Positions 1 to 6,494 of a stretch of 11,562 nucleotides of DNA are shown one piece after another (within the stretch, counting starts at the first letter, position 1; each line of letters starts with the position of its first letter). A program made the position numbers and the translations under genes. The stretch lies in contig CALFNC010000103.1 in NCBI GenBank assembly GCA_937902605.1, forward strand, positions 1 to 11,562. The letters are read 5' to 3'. Source of the stretch: an uncultured Acidobacteriota bacterium. GTDB taxonomy: Bacteria > Acidobacteriota > Thermoanaerobaculia > UBA5066. The notes beneath the pieces are model-generated. The model was not told the origin of the DNA. It saw only the letters and a list, made by a program, of their open reading frames with translations, and did not search any database.

Positions 1-45
1 GAGATATTGGCGTGACTGGAGTTCAGACGTGTGCTCTTCCGATCT
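1..45. other. Illumina TruSeq P7-side adapter with index (artefact)
   Basis: Not genomic. Positions 12-45 match the TruSeq index-read adapter ending in GTGCTCTTCCGATCT. Positions 1-5 (GAGAT) are the end of the P7 primer, and 6-11 (ATTGGC) sit where the six-base index belongs. Reverse-complemented, the index reads GCCAAT, which I recall as TruSeq index 6. Genomic sequence begins at 46, and any reading frame that uses these bases is spurious. Confidence 0.98.
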
Positions 46-1300
46 GCTTTCCCGCCGGGTCGAAGGCTGTGTGGCAGGTGGTGCAGAGCGGCGCCCAGGC
101 CGCGTGACATGCGCTGCACGAGAGGGGTTCGTGCCCCTTCAGCGTGTGGTTCCGGTCGCGCGGCGTCTGCTTCACCGGGACCGGCTTCCCGTCGCTCTTC
201 CGGAAGAGGACCCACCCTTTGCCGCCGGGCCCGGGGCGTAGGTTCCAGACGGGAGTCCCCCGCTTTCCGAGCCGGACCGCCTCACCTCCCGACCGGGACT
301 CCTTCCTCATCCGGAGGAGGTCGCCGGAGATCGGGTCCTCCACCCGGTCCCAGGCCGTCTCGCCTTCCGGCCCGACCGGCCCGTGACACGCCTCGCAGCT
401 GATCTCCACCTGCTGCTCCTTGTGCGCGTGCCGCGTCCCGTTCCCCATCAGGTCGGTGTGCAGGTGGCAGTCGACACAGCCGAGGCCGGAGGCGAGATGG
501 ACGTCGGCCGATGTCCGGCAGACGGGCCGTCCGTCCTCCAACATCTCGGACGCGCACATCTCGCGCTGATTCGGCTCGACCTCGTAGAGCCCCTGGTACG
601 TGAGGGAGATCCGCCCACTCCGGCTGTGGCACCCGAAACAGCGGTCGTCGGCGATCCGGCTGTCGACCGGAGGATGCGGACGCCTCTCCCCCTCTTTCCT
701 CCTCGCCACGTGACACGCCGCGCATCCCGACCCGTTTCCCCGGATCGCGTCGTCACGGCTGCCTCGCCGCGTTCCCAGGTGGCATCCGGCGCAGAGCTTC
801 CGGAGGTGATCCTCGGCCGGCGTCGGGTCGCTCCGGGAGATGAGCATCGCCAACGTGTTCGTTTCGGCGTCGGCGCTCTCGGGGAAGGGGATCTCGCCGA
901 ACGCAAAGCGGTCCACCCCGATGATCCCGCTTCCGCGCGCCATCAGGGACGACGCGACCCGCTCCGCTTCGCGCGGGTGACACCCGATCCGCCCGCACGT
1001 CGACGCGACGGACGAAAGGGCCCCCGGCTCGGGCTCCATCCCCGCGTGAGCCCTCACCTTGTCGAAGGAGAGCGGATTGCCCAGGTGGCAGGAGGCGCAG
1101 CCCAGGGACACGCGAGCATGAGCGCCCCCTGGGTCCTCGTCCGGACGAACGTGGCACGACACGCAGCGTTCCACCGCCCCGCCAGCCCTCGAAGGCCCGC
1201 TCCCGAGCTGGCGGACGCGAGCAGACTCCCTCGCCGCGGAGGCGAGGAGCGCAGCGAGGGCGAAGAGGAGCGCCGTGACGAGCGCACCGGTGCGGTACAT
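46..1300 (-). CDS. Multiheme c-type cytochrome, at least ten haems (3' end cut by adapter)
   Basis: Exported multiheme cytochrome, probably the electron-accepting subunit of the quinol oxidoreductase encoded just upstream. Residues 1-22 form a signal peptide (hydrophobic core about 6-20, ASA before the likely cleavage site). Nine CXXCH motifs begin at residues 46, 68, 170, 193, 221, 275, 302, 395 and 406. A tenth, CGRIGCH at 102-108, is CX4CH. Two further cysteines (249 and 261) lie outside the motifs. The ATG at 1300 is one base after the TGA of the cytochrome b gene, which implies translational coupling; the local ribosome binding site is weak. Only residues 1-418 are real. The next seven apparent residues are translated adapter, so the true C-terminus and any further haems are missing. 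I do not recognise a named family. The closing arrangement, CSACH followed seven residues later by CTTCH, resembles multiheme cytochromes next to bc-like complexes in metal-reducing bacteria. Periplasmic location and role are inferred from the signal peptide and the operon. Confidence 0.9.
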
Positions 1301-1301
1301 C

Positions 1302-2177
1302 TCACCGCCCGCCAGCGAGGAGCAGGATCCGGACCGAGAAGGCGATCCAGGCGAGGACGAGCGTCCCGAGGGCGGCGAGGACGCCCCCCCTCATCCTCCC
1401 GGTAGAGGCGCGGAGGGCTCCGAGGAGGGTGACGAGAAGGAGCGGCACGCCCCAGCCGAGGGCGACGGGAAGGTCGACGAGCATCCCCTGCAGCCCGAGC
1501 AGCGCCCAGGGCCCCAGGAGGACGCCGCGCCCCGGGGGCGGGGGACCGAGCGGAAGGGAAAGCAAGCCGGCGGCTCCGACCGAGACGAGCGTCGCGAGGG
1601 TAGCCGGACGGGTGCCCGGCCAGACGAGCCGAGCGTGCTCGATCGTGAAGAGAAGGACGAGGATCGAGACCGTCCCCGCGTGATGGAGCGCGACCGCCCC
1701 GAGGCTCTCGTGCACCCCTCCCAGGACGAAGGCCGCGAGACCTTGTCCCACGACGGGGATCGACGCCATCAGGCCGCGCCAGACGTCGCCGGCGGCCCTG
1801 GCCTCGGCATCCCCGCGGAGGACGAAGCCCCCGAGCAGCACGAGGAGGAGGAGCGGCACCAGCGCGACCGCGCGCCACCAGGCGCCAAGGCCGAGCTGGC
1901 CCTCGGTCCTCCGCCATGCCACCTGGACGACGTGGATGAGCGTCGCTCCAAGGACAGCGAAGCTGGACCACACGTGCAAGCCTCGGAGGAACGACCCTAA
2001 AGGGACAGCCCCGACGATCGTCTCGAGGCTCAGGAGCGGAGAAACCGGGTCGTAGTGCGGGACGAGGGCGGCGCCGCTGAGGAGCGAGACGGCAAGAAAT
2101 GAGTACGCCAGCTTGCCGAAGTTCCCCGAGGGCCGCGCGGGAGCCTCCGCCTCGGGGGTCAGATCCGCGCGATCCAC
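1302..2177 (-). CDS. Cytochrome b of a bc/b6f-like quinol oxidoreductase
   Basis: Membrane diheme cytochrome b, about 291 residues from the GTG at 2177. That start has GAGGGG about seven bases upstream and overlaps the Rieske gene by 19 bases; the only upstream ATG (2330) lies deep inside the Rieske gene. Helix-rich throughout. The first pair of haem ligands is H68 and H82 (HX13H, helix B). The second is H166 and H181 (HX14H, helix D), the spacing typical of b6 rather than mitochondrial cytochrome b. The first helix and loop carry the usual YxP and G-x3-R-x2-H pattern (Y42-P44, G61-H68). Residues 189-291 add about three helices, resembling subunit IV fused to b6. Where the quinol-oxidation PEWY motif is expected there is GPWA (222-225), followed by LGLQG. 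It lies between the Rieske and multiheme c genes, so it should pass electrons from quinol to those partners. There is no cytochrome c1 gene. The family call is firm; the start is less certain. Confidence 0.88.
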   Translation of the reverse strand: MDRADLTPEAEAPARPSGNFGKLAYSFLAVSLLSGAALVPHYDPVSPLLSLETIVGAVPLGSFLRGLHVWSSFAVLGATLIHVVQVAWRRTEGQLGLGAWWRAVALVPLLLLVLLGGFVLRGDAEARAAGDVWRGLMASIPVVGQGLAAFVLGGVHESLGAVALHHAGTVSILVLLFTIEHARLVWPGTRPATLATLVSVGAAGLLSLPLGPPPPGRGVLLGPWALLGLQGMLVDLPVALGWGVPLLLVTLLGALRASTGRMRGGVLAALGTLVLAWIAFSVRILLLAGGR

Positions 2178-2560
2178 CGGTCGCCCCTCTTCTCGAGGAC
2201 CGCGCGAGCTAGCGGCCGCCTGGCCGGTCCCGACGTCACTCGCCCGTCGGCGTCGAACCGGCTCCCGTGACAGGGACACGCGAACCCGCCAGCGGGGCGC
2301 GGCGCGACCCGGCAGCTGAGGTGCGTGCACTCGAGGGAGAGAGCCTTCGGGACGGACGGCGTCCCCGTCAGGAAGAGCCCGCCGGAGGCAAACCCCTCAC
2401 CGGTCGAGAGGCGCGCGAGGAGGTCCGGGGTCAGCTCGACCTCCCGGCTCTCTCCCCGCGCCGGCCGGAGGGACTTCCAGAGGAGCCCGACCCCGAGGGC
2501 CGCGAGCCCGATTCCCATCCAGCGCCAGACTTCGCCGAGGAAGTCGCGCCGGGAGCTCAT
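2159..2560 (-). CDS. Rieske [2Fe-2S] protein with Tat-type N-terminus
   Basis: Small Rieske iron-sulfur protein, 133 residues, expected to take electrons from quinol at the outer face of the membrane. The N-terminus reads SSRRDFLG (twin arginine at residues 4-5), followed by a hydrophobic stretch at about 14-28. This is a Tat signal that would also act as the membrane anchor. The cluster motifs are both present: CTHLSC at 78-83 and CPCHGS at 95-100. By analogy with bc1 proteins the ligands are C78, H80, C95 and H98, with C83 and C97 as the disulfide pair. The serine in CTHLSC replaces the more usual glycine. The ATG at 2560 overlaps the TGA of the upstream activator gene (ATGA), and the 3' end overlaps the cytochrome b start. 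It is shorter than most bc1 Rieske proteins (about 180-200 residues), close to minimal b6f-like or arsenite-oxidase-like forms, so the loops around the core are reduced. Confidence 0.93.
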   Translation of the reverse strand: MSSRRDFLGEVWRWMGIGLAALGVGLLWKSLRPARGESREVELTPDLLARLSTGEGFASGGLFLTGTPSVPKALSLECTHLSCRVAPRPAGGFACPCHGSRFDADGRVTSGPARRPLARAVLEKRGDRWIARI

Positions 2561-3969
2561 TCGATGCCGAGTTCGTGCATCCGCCGCCAGAGCGTGCTCC
2601 GGCTGATGCCGAGGGCCTTCGCGGCGAGGCTCCGGTTCCACCGGTTGAACGAGAGCGCCTCGACAATCCGCTTCCGGTCGGGATCGGCCTCGTCGGCGAC
2701 CAGGGCCGGACTCGACGCTGGGAACGCCCCGGCTCCAGTCACCTCCAGGCTCAGCTCCGGCGGCAGGTCCTCGATCTGGATCGTCTGGCCCGTGCAAAGC
2801 GTGACGGCATATTCGAGGGTGTTCTCCAATTCGCGGACGTTTCCGGGCCAGGGGTAGCGCTCCAGCACCGCGAGGGTGTCTTGAGAGATGCGGAGAGACC
2901 GCCCCGCTCTACCGCTGATGTGCGCGAGGAGGTGGGGGGCGATGAGGGCGATGTCCTCGGGCCGCTCGCGGAGCGGCGGGATCCGGATCGGGACGACGCG
3001 GAGCCGGTAGTAGAGGTCCTCGCGGAACCGTCCGTGCGCGATTGCGTCCTGAAGGTCGGCGTTGGTGGCAGCGATGATCCGCGCGTCGACGGTGCGGGAG
3101 ATGCTGTCGCCCACCCGCTCGAACTTCCTCTCTTGGATGACGCGCAGGAGCTTGGCCTGGAGGTGGACCGGCATGTCGCCGATCTCGTCGAGGAAAATCG
3201 ACCCCCCTTTCGCCAGCTCGAAGCGCCCGACGCGGTCCTTCACCGCCCCGGTGAATGCTCCGCGGACGTGCCCGAACAGCTCGCTCTCGAGCAGCTCGCC
3301 GGGAAGGGCAGCACAGTTCACGGCAATCAGGGGCCCCGCGCTCCGCGGGGAGTGGGCGTGCAGGGCCCGGGCGAGGACCTCCTTCCCGGTGCCGCTCTCC
3401 CCTGTGATCAGGACGGTCGCGTCGCTCCGGCTGAGCGACTCGACGAGGTGAACGATCCGGAGCATCGCCGGAGAGCGGGCGATCAGCCCGTGCGAGGCGA
3501 TGGCTGTCTGGAGGAAGCTGACGTCGTCCTCCGCGGGCCGGAGGACGATCAGGTAGTAGGCCCTCGGATCGCAATGGTTCGAGACGTACCGCGGGATGAC
3601 GGCCGCCGTCAGCGAGACGAGCCGGGCGCTCCCCTCCCCACAGCGAAGGAATGCCCGGCGCCCTTCTTCGCGCCGTCCCTTCGCGAGGGAGTCACGGAGC
3701 GAGTCCGAGGGACCGAAGAGCTTCGCTCCGACCAGGTCCTCGATCGGCTTGCCGATCGCTTCGGCCGCCGCCCCCTTGTACGTGATTTCGTCGATCGTCT
3801 GGCTGACCCGGATGATCTTGAAGTCCTCGTCCAGGACGATCAACGTCCGGCCGAGGGCCTCGAAGACCGTTTCCAGCGTCCCGAAGCCGGGGTTTCCTTC
3901 CATCACCGACGGCAGGGCGTGTTCGCTCGATTCCATCAGGCCCCCTACGCGTCCGGTCTCGTCGCTCAT
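2557..3969 (-). CDS. PAS-containing sigma-54-dependent transcriptional activator (Fis-type HTH)
   Basis: Bacterial enhancer-binding protein of 470 residues that would use ATP hydrolysis to open sigma-54 RNA polymerase promoters. Domains in order: a PAS-like sensor at about 30-145; an AAA+ domain at about 160-385; a Fis-type helix-turn-helix at about 430-470 ending in [18 protein letters not shown]. The AAA+ motifs are intact: Walker A GESGTGKE (190-197), the sigma-54 contact loop GAFTGA (237-242), Walker B IFLDE (258-262), FREDLYYRL (315-323) and [10 protein letters not shown] (374-383). There is no phosphoacceptor receiver domain, so the signal is probably sensed directly by the PAS region (ligand, redox or haem unknown). 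The ATG at 3969 has GGAG immediately before it, which is too close; ATG 3936 (residue 12) with AGGGGG four bases upstream is a credible alternative. The gene is first in the operon and overlaps the Rieske start. Geobacter BccR, a sigma-54 activator beside the cbcBA bc-type cytochrome genes, is a plausible functional parallel but not shown to be an orthologue. Confidence 0.94.
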   Translation of the reverse strand: MSDETGRVGGLMESSEHALPSVMEGNPGFGTLETVFEALGRTLIVLDEDFKIIRVSQTIDEITYKGAAAEAIGKPIEDLVGAKLFGPSDSLRDSLAKGRREEGRRAFLRCGEGSARLVSLTAAVIPRYVSNHCDPRAYYLIVLRPAEDDVSFLQTAIASHGLIARSPAMLRIVHLVESLSRSDATVLITGESGTGKEVLARALHAHSPRSAGPLIAVNCAALPGELLESELFGHVRGAFTGAVKDRVGRFELAKGGSIFLDEIGDMPVHLQAKLLRVIQERKFERVGDSISRTVDARIIAATNADLQDAIAHGRFREDLYYRLRVVPIRIPPLRERPEDIALIAPHLLAHISGRAGRSLRISQDTLAVLERYPWPGNVRELENTLEYAVTLCTGQTIQIEDLPPELSLEVTGAGAFPASSPALVADEADPDRKRIVEALSFNRWNRSLAAKALGISRSTLWRRMHELGIE

Positions 3970-4009
3970 CTCCGTCTACCGCGCCCCGCGACAAGTCTAA
4001 TGCAGGTGT

Positions 4010-4038
4010 CGGGACTCCTTTCGCCCGTCCCGGGACTC
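4010..4038. repeat. Two direct repeats CGGGACTC with 21-base spacing
   Basis: CGGGACTC occurs at 4010-4017 and again at 4031-4038. The two copies start exactly 21 bases apart, about two helical turns, and each is followed by a TTT-containing stretch. The second copy is part of a perfect ten-base palindrome, GTCCCGGGAC, at 4027-4036. They lie 41-69 bases upstream of the activator start at 3969. The phasing would suit a regulator binding one face of DNA. No function is proven, and short GC-rich repeats can arise by chance. Confidence 0.4.
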
Positions 4039-4289
4039 TTTGCGATCTCCTCGTGGAGCTCCACTTAGGCTGGCTCGAGGTGATGGCGAAAACCGTCCGG
4101 TTCGCCGTCGAGAAAGGGGACTTTCACCCCGGGGTCGACCCCGTGCAGTTCGCGCACGATATGTACGGTGTAATGCTCGCCTTCCACCACGCCTCCCGCC
4201 TCCTCGCGGACGAGAAAGCGGAAGCGCGCGCCCGCAATTCCTTCGAGGGCCTTCTGGCGGCCGCCCGGCCTCCCGGGCAGCCAGCCTAA
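4026..4289 (+). pseudogene. C-terminal remnant of a TetR-family regulator
   Basis: The open frame from about 4026 to the TAA at 4287-4289 encodes a recognisable TetR C-terminal ligand/dimer domain. It begins RPGTLCDLLVELHLGW, continues with AVEKGDFHPGVDPVQFAHDMYG and ends with a LLADEKAEARARNSFEGLL helix; this pattern of helices and the G-x-F-x-P-x-V-D turn is common in TetR C-terminal domains. The N-terminal helix-turn-helix (normally the first 50 residues of about 200) is absent. The DNA where it should be is occupied by the opposite-strand activator gene and its leader. The only start codons are GTG 4053 and ATG 4083, which would give at most 78 residues, without DNA binding. A rare TTA codon sits in the frame. 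It is most likely the leftover of a deletion or rearrangement, or an assembly join. Family call moderately firm; pseudogene status inferred. Confidence 0.68.
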
Positions 4290-4309
4290 CTTTCTGGCGC
4301 GGACGGGTA

Positions 4310-4350
4310 GGGCCAAAGGCCCGAAGGGGGACCCGGCCCGGGTCCCCCTT
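4310..4350. terminator. Tandem hairpins between convergent genes, probable bidirectional terminator
   Basis: The first hairpin is GGGCC-AAA-GGCCC (4310-4322). The second is a perfect 12-base inverted repeat, 4324-4335 pairing with 4339-4350 around a GCC loop (arm AAGGGGGACCCG). They fill the gap between the TetR remnant on the plus strand (ends 4289) and the S9 peptidase on the minus strand (ends 4401). The arm ends are AA/TT, but no longer T-run follows on either strand. Intrinsic termination is therefore plausible rather than certain; transcript-end protection is another possibility. Confidence 0.65.
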
Positions 4351-4400
4351 ATCCAGAATGGCCGCCCTCGGCGAGGCGCGAAGCGACCTCGCGTAGCGAC

Positions 4401-6458
4401 TTATTGCAGCCACTGGTCCAGCCACGCCCGGACCGTGTCGTGCCATAGGAGCGAGTTCTGGGGTTTCAGCACCCAGTGGTTCTCGTCGGGGAAGACGAGG
4501 AGCTTCGAGGGGATCCCCTTCCGCTGGAGCGCCGTGAACGTCGACAGCCCCTGCGTGTAGACGACCCGGAAGTCCTTCATTCCGTGGACGACGAGGGTCG
4601 GCGTCTTCCAGTTCTTCACGAGGTCGACCGGGTTGTGCTTCGCGTAGCCGGCCGGGTTCTCCCACGGGGTGCCGCCGTGCTCCCACTCGGGGAACCAGAG
4701 CTCCTCGGTATCAAAGTAGGCCATTCGCTCGTCCAGGTTCCCGTCGTGAATGACGAGACATTTGAAGCGGTCGGTCTTCCCCGCGATCCAATTGATCATG
4801 TAGCCGCCATACGACGCGCCGAGCGCCCCGACCCGGGTCCCGTCGAGAAACGGCCACGTGGCCAGCGCGTGGTCGAGGCCCTTCATCAGGTCCTCGTACG
4901 GCGCGCCGCCCCAGTCGCCGTTGATCGCGTCGGTGAAGACCTGCCCGTAGCCGGTCGACCCGTGGAAATCGACCATGACCGCGGCATAACCCGCCCCTGC
5001 ATAGAACTGCGGGTTCCAGCGGTAATGGAAGTCGTTGCCGAAAGAGCCCTGCGGCCCGCCGTGGATCAGGAATGCAACCGGGTATTTCTTCGCCGGGTCG
5101 AATCCGACGGGCCGGACCAGGTAACCATGGACGGTGTCGCCCTTCGCTCCTTTGAACGAAAAGCGCTCCGGCTGACCGAACCGGATCGCGGCGAGGTCGG
5201 CGTCGTTCAGGCCGGTCACTTTCTCGACAGGGCCACCTGCCGCCGAGACGGTGAAGAGCTCGACCGGGCTCGTCAAGGTGTGGCGGCCGAAGACGAGCTT
5301 GTCTCCGCCCGCAAGCTGCGGCGAGACGACCGTCCCCTCGCCGACGACGATCCGGGCCTTGCCCGTCGCCGCGTCGACGGCGAAGAGGGCCTTCTGGCCC
5401 AGGTGCTCGGCCGTCGTAAACAGGGTCTTCCCGTCCCACGACCAGAAGAGGTCGGAAGGCGACCGGTCGCCGGTCTTCGTGTCGTCGGCCCGCAGCGTGA
5501 ACTTCCGCTCCGCGCCGGAGAGGCCGTCGCGCAGGACGATCTCGAAGCGGTCGGCCTCGTAGCCGGGGCGGCTCATCGCCAGGTAGGCCAGCGTTTTCCC
5601 GTCCGGGGAGAAGCGCGGCTGGGTGTCCCAGGCCGGGTTGGTCGTCAGCTTTTTCGGCGCCGCCGACCCGTCCGCCGGTACCGCGAAGAGGTCGAAGTTC
5701 GTCGACCATGCCTCCTGCCGGCCCCCGTCGCGCGCCGCGAAGACGACCGTCTTCCCGTCGGGGGAAATCGCCGTCTCGTCGAGGTCACCGAAGGGGCGGG
5801 ACGGCGCGTCGGCGTCCATCGCCGGCATCAGATCGCGGACGGCGCCGCCCGGGAGGTACACGACGAAGAGGTGGTTCCGGGTACCGTCGGCCCAGGCGTC
5901 CCAATGACGGACGAAGAGGCTGTCGAAAAGCATCCCGGTGCTCTTCGCCTTCGCCTTCGCGTCGAGGGCTTTCTTCGTCTCGTCGGGCGTCTTGCCGGGA
6001 AGGACCGCCATCGCGACCAGGAGGGACCGGCCGTCACGGAATGGCTCGAATGCGTCGACGTCGAGCGGCTGGGTGGTCACCCGGACCGCCTCGCCCCCTT
6101 CCAGAGGGAGCTGCCAGATCTGCTGTGACCCGCTCCGCGCCGACAGGAAGTAGAGGCTCTTTCCGTCGGGCGACCAGCGGGGGCTCGAGTCGTTCGACTC
6201 CCCGGATGTCAGCTGCCGGGCCGCCTTCGAGGCCAGGTCGGCGAGCCAGATGCTGGTCCGCCCCTTGTTCGCCTCCATGTCGGTCACCCGGACCGTGAAG
6301 GCGACCGACCGGCCGTCGGGTGAGACCCGCGGGTCGGCGATCCGCTTCATCGCCAGCATGTCGTGGATCGAGAACGGGTGCGGCTCGACGGCCGGGGCCG
6401 GCGCCGCCTGGAGGACGACGAGGAGCGTGAGGGCAAGGCGAAGTCTTGGAATCCGCAT
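4401..6458 (-). CDS. Exported S9-family peptidase (prolyl oligopeptidase / acylaminoacyl-peptidase-like)
   Basis: Serine peptidase that cleaves oligopeptides, 685 residues, the usual size for the family. A signal peptide covers about residues 1-23 (hydrophobic core 8-20, then APA), so it is exported to the periplasm or beyond. The N-terminal half is a WD40-like beta propeller with repeated SPDGK/SPDGR blades, the first at 46-50 and another at 96-100, with further copies before about residue 350. The C-terminal half is an alpha/beta hydrolase with the complete triad: S549 in GASYGG (547-552), D629 in HGMKDFRV and H661 in DENHW. Residues HGGPQGS, about 80 residues before the serine, form the usual oxyanion-side strand and turn. 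The gene is single, divergent from the metallophosphoesterase gene across 36 bases, and followed by a hairpin terminator. No good Shine-Dalgarno precedes ATG 6458. Role is probably peptide scavenging; substrate preference cannot be read from the sequence. Confidence 0.95.
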   Translation of the reverse strand: MRIPRLRLALTLLVVLQAAPAPAVEPHPFSIHDMLAMKRIADPRVSPDGRSVAFTVRVTDMEANKGRTSIWLADLASKAARQLTSGESNDSSPRWSPDGKSLYFLSARSGSQQIWQLPLEGGEAVRVTTQPLDVDAFEPFRDGRSLLVAMAVLPGKTPDETKKALDAKAKAKSTGMLFDSLFVRHWDAWADGTRNHLFVVYLPGGAVRDLMPAMDADAPSRPFGDLDETAISPDGKTVVFAARDGGRQEAWSTNFDLFAVPADGSAAPKKLTTNPAWDTQPRFSPDGKTLAYLAMSRPGYEADRFEIVLRDGLSGAERKFTLRADDTKTGDRSPSDLFWSWDGKTLFTTAEHLGQKALFAVDAATGKARIVVGEGTVVSPQLAGGDKLVFGRHTLTSPVELFTVSAAGGPVEKVTGLNDADLAAIRFGQPERFSFKGAKGDTVHGYLVRPVGFDPAKKYPVAFLIHGGPQGSFGNDFHYRWNPQFYAGAGYAAVMVDFHGSTGYGQVFTDAINGDWGGAPYEDLMKGLDHALATWPFLDGTRVGALGASYGGYMINWIAGKTDRFKCLVIHDGNLDERMAYFDTEELWFPEWEHGGTPWENPAGYAKHNPVDLVKNWKTPTLVVHGMKDFRVVYTQGLSTFTALQRKGIPSKLLVFPDENHWVLKPQNSLLWHDTVRAWLDQWLQ

Positions 6459-6494
6459 TCAAGAATCGTAACGCTCTCCCGTAACATCGCCCGG
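6459..6494. promoter_or_regulatory. Divergent intergenic region, possible back-to-back promoters with leaderless starts
   Basis: Only 36 bases separate the start codons of the S9 peptidase (minus) and the metallophosphoesterase (plus). On the plus strand TAACAT (6482-6487) is a fair -10 match lying seven bases before ATG 6495. On the minus strand TACGAT (6470-6465) lies six bases before ATG 6458. Neither gene has a convincing Shine-Dalgarno, so both transcripts could start at or near the ATG. CGTAAC is directly repeated at 6467-6472 and 6480-6485. Matches to a -35 consensus are poor, so this is a tentative call. Confidence 0.4.

Noticed and set aside
29..402. Plus-strand reading frames starting in the first 35 bases (peptides beginning MCSSDL or MLFRS)
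   Set aside because: Their starts lie in the Illumina adapter and they run antisense to the multiheme cytochrome; CSSDL and LFRS are translated adapter.
1054..1971. Minus-strand open frame (305 codons) across the cytochrome b / multiheme junction
   Set aside because: It is out of frame with the haem-ligand-bearing cytochrome b and multiheme cytochrome on the same strand; Arg/Gly/Pro-rich shadow.
2161..2330. Upstream ATG start (2330) for cytochrome b, giving 342 residues
   Set aside because: It would overlap 172 bases of the Rieske gene, adding an Arg-rich segment that is a frame-shifted reading of the Rieske cluster region; GTG 2177 has a ribosome binding site and leads straight into the family's N-terminus.
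2575..4068. Plus-strand open frame (497 codons) opposite the sigma-54 activator
   Set aside because: Antisense to a gene with all AAA+ motifs; no motif of its own. It is also in a different frame from the TetR remnant.
3970..4080. A sigma-54 -24/-12 promoter upstream of the activator
   Set aside because: No GG-N10-GC pair with surrounding consensus could be found; the nearest (CTG...TTGT on the minus strand) misses key bases at both elements.
4476..6128. Plus-strand open frame (550 codons) opposite the S9 peptidase
   Set aside because: Antisense to a complete peptidase with an intact triad; charged, repetitive composition and no recognisable motif.
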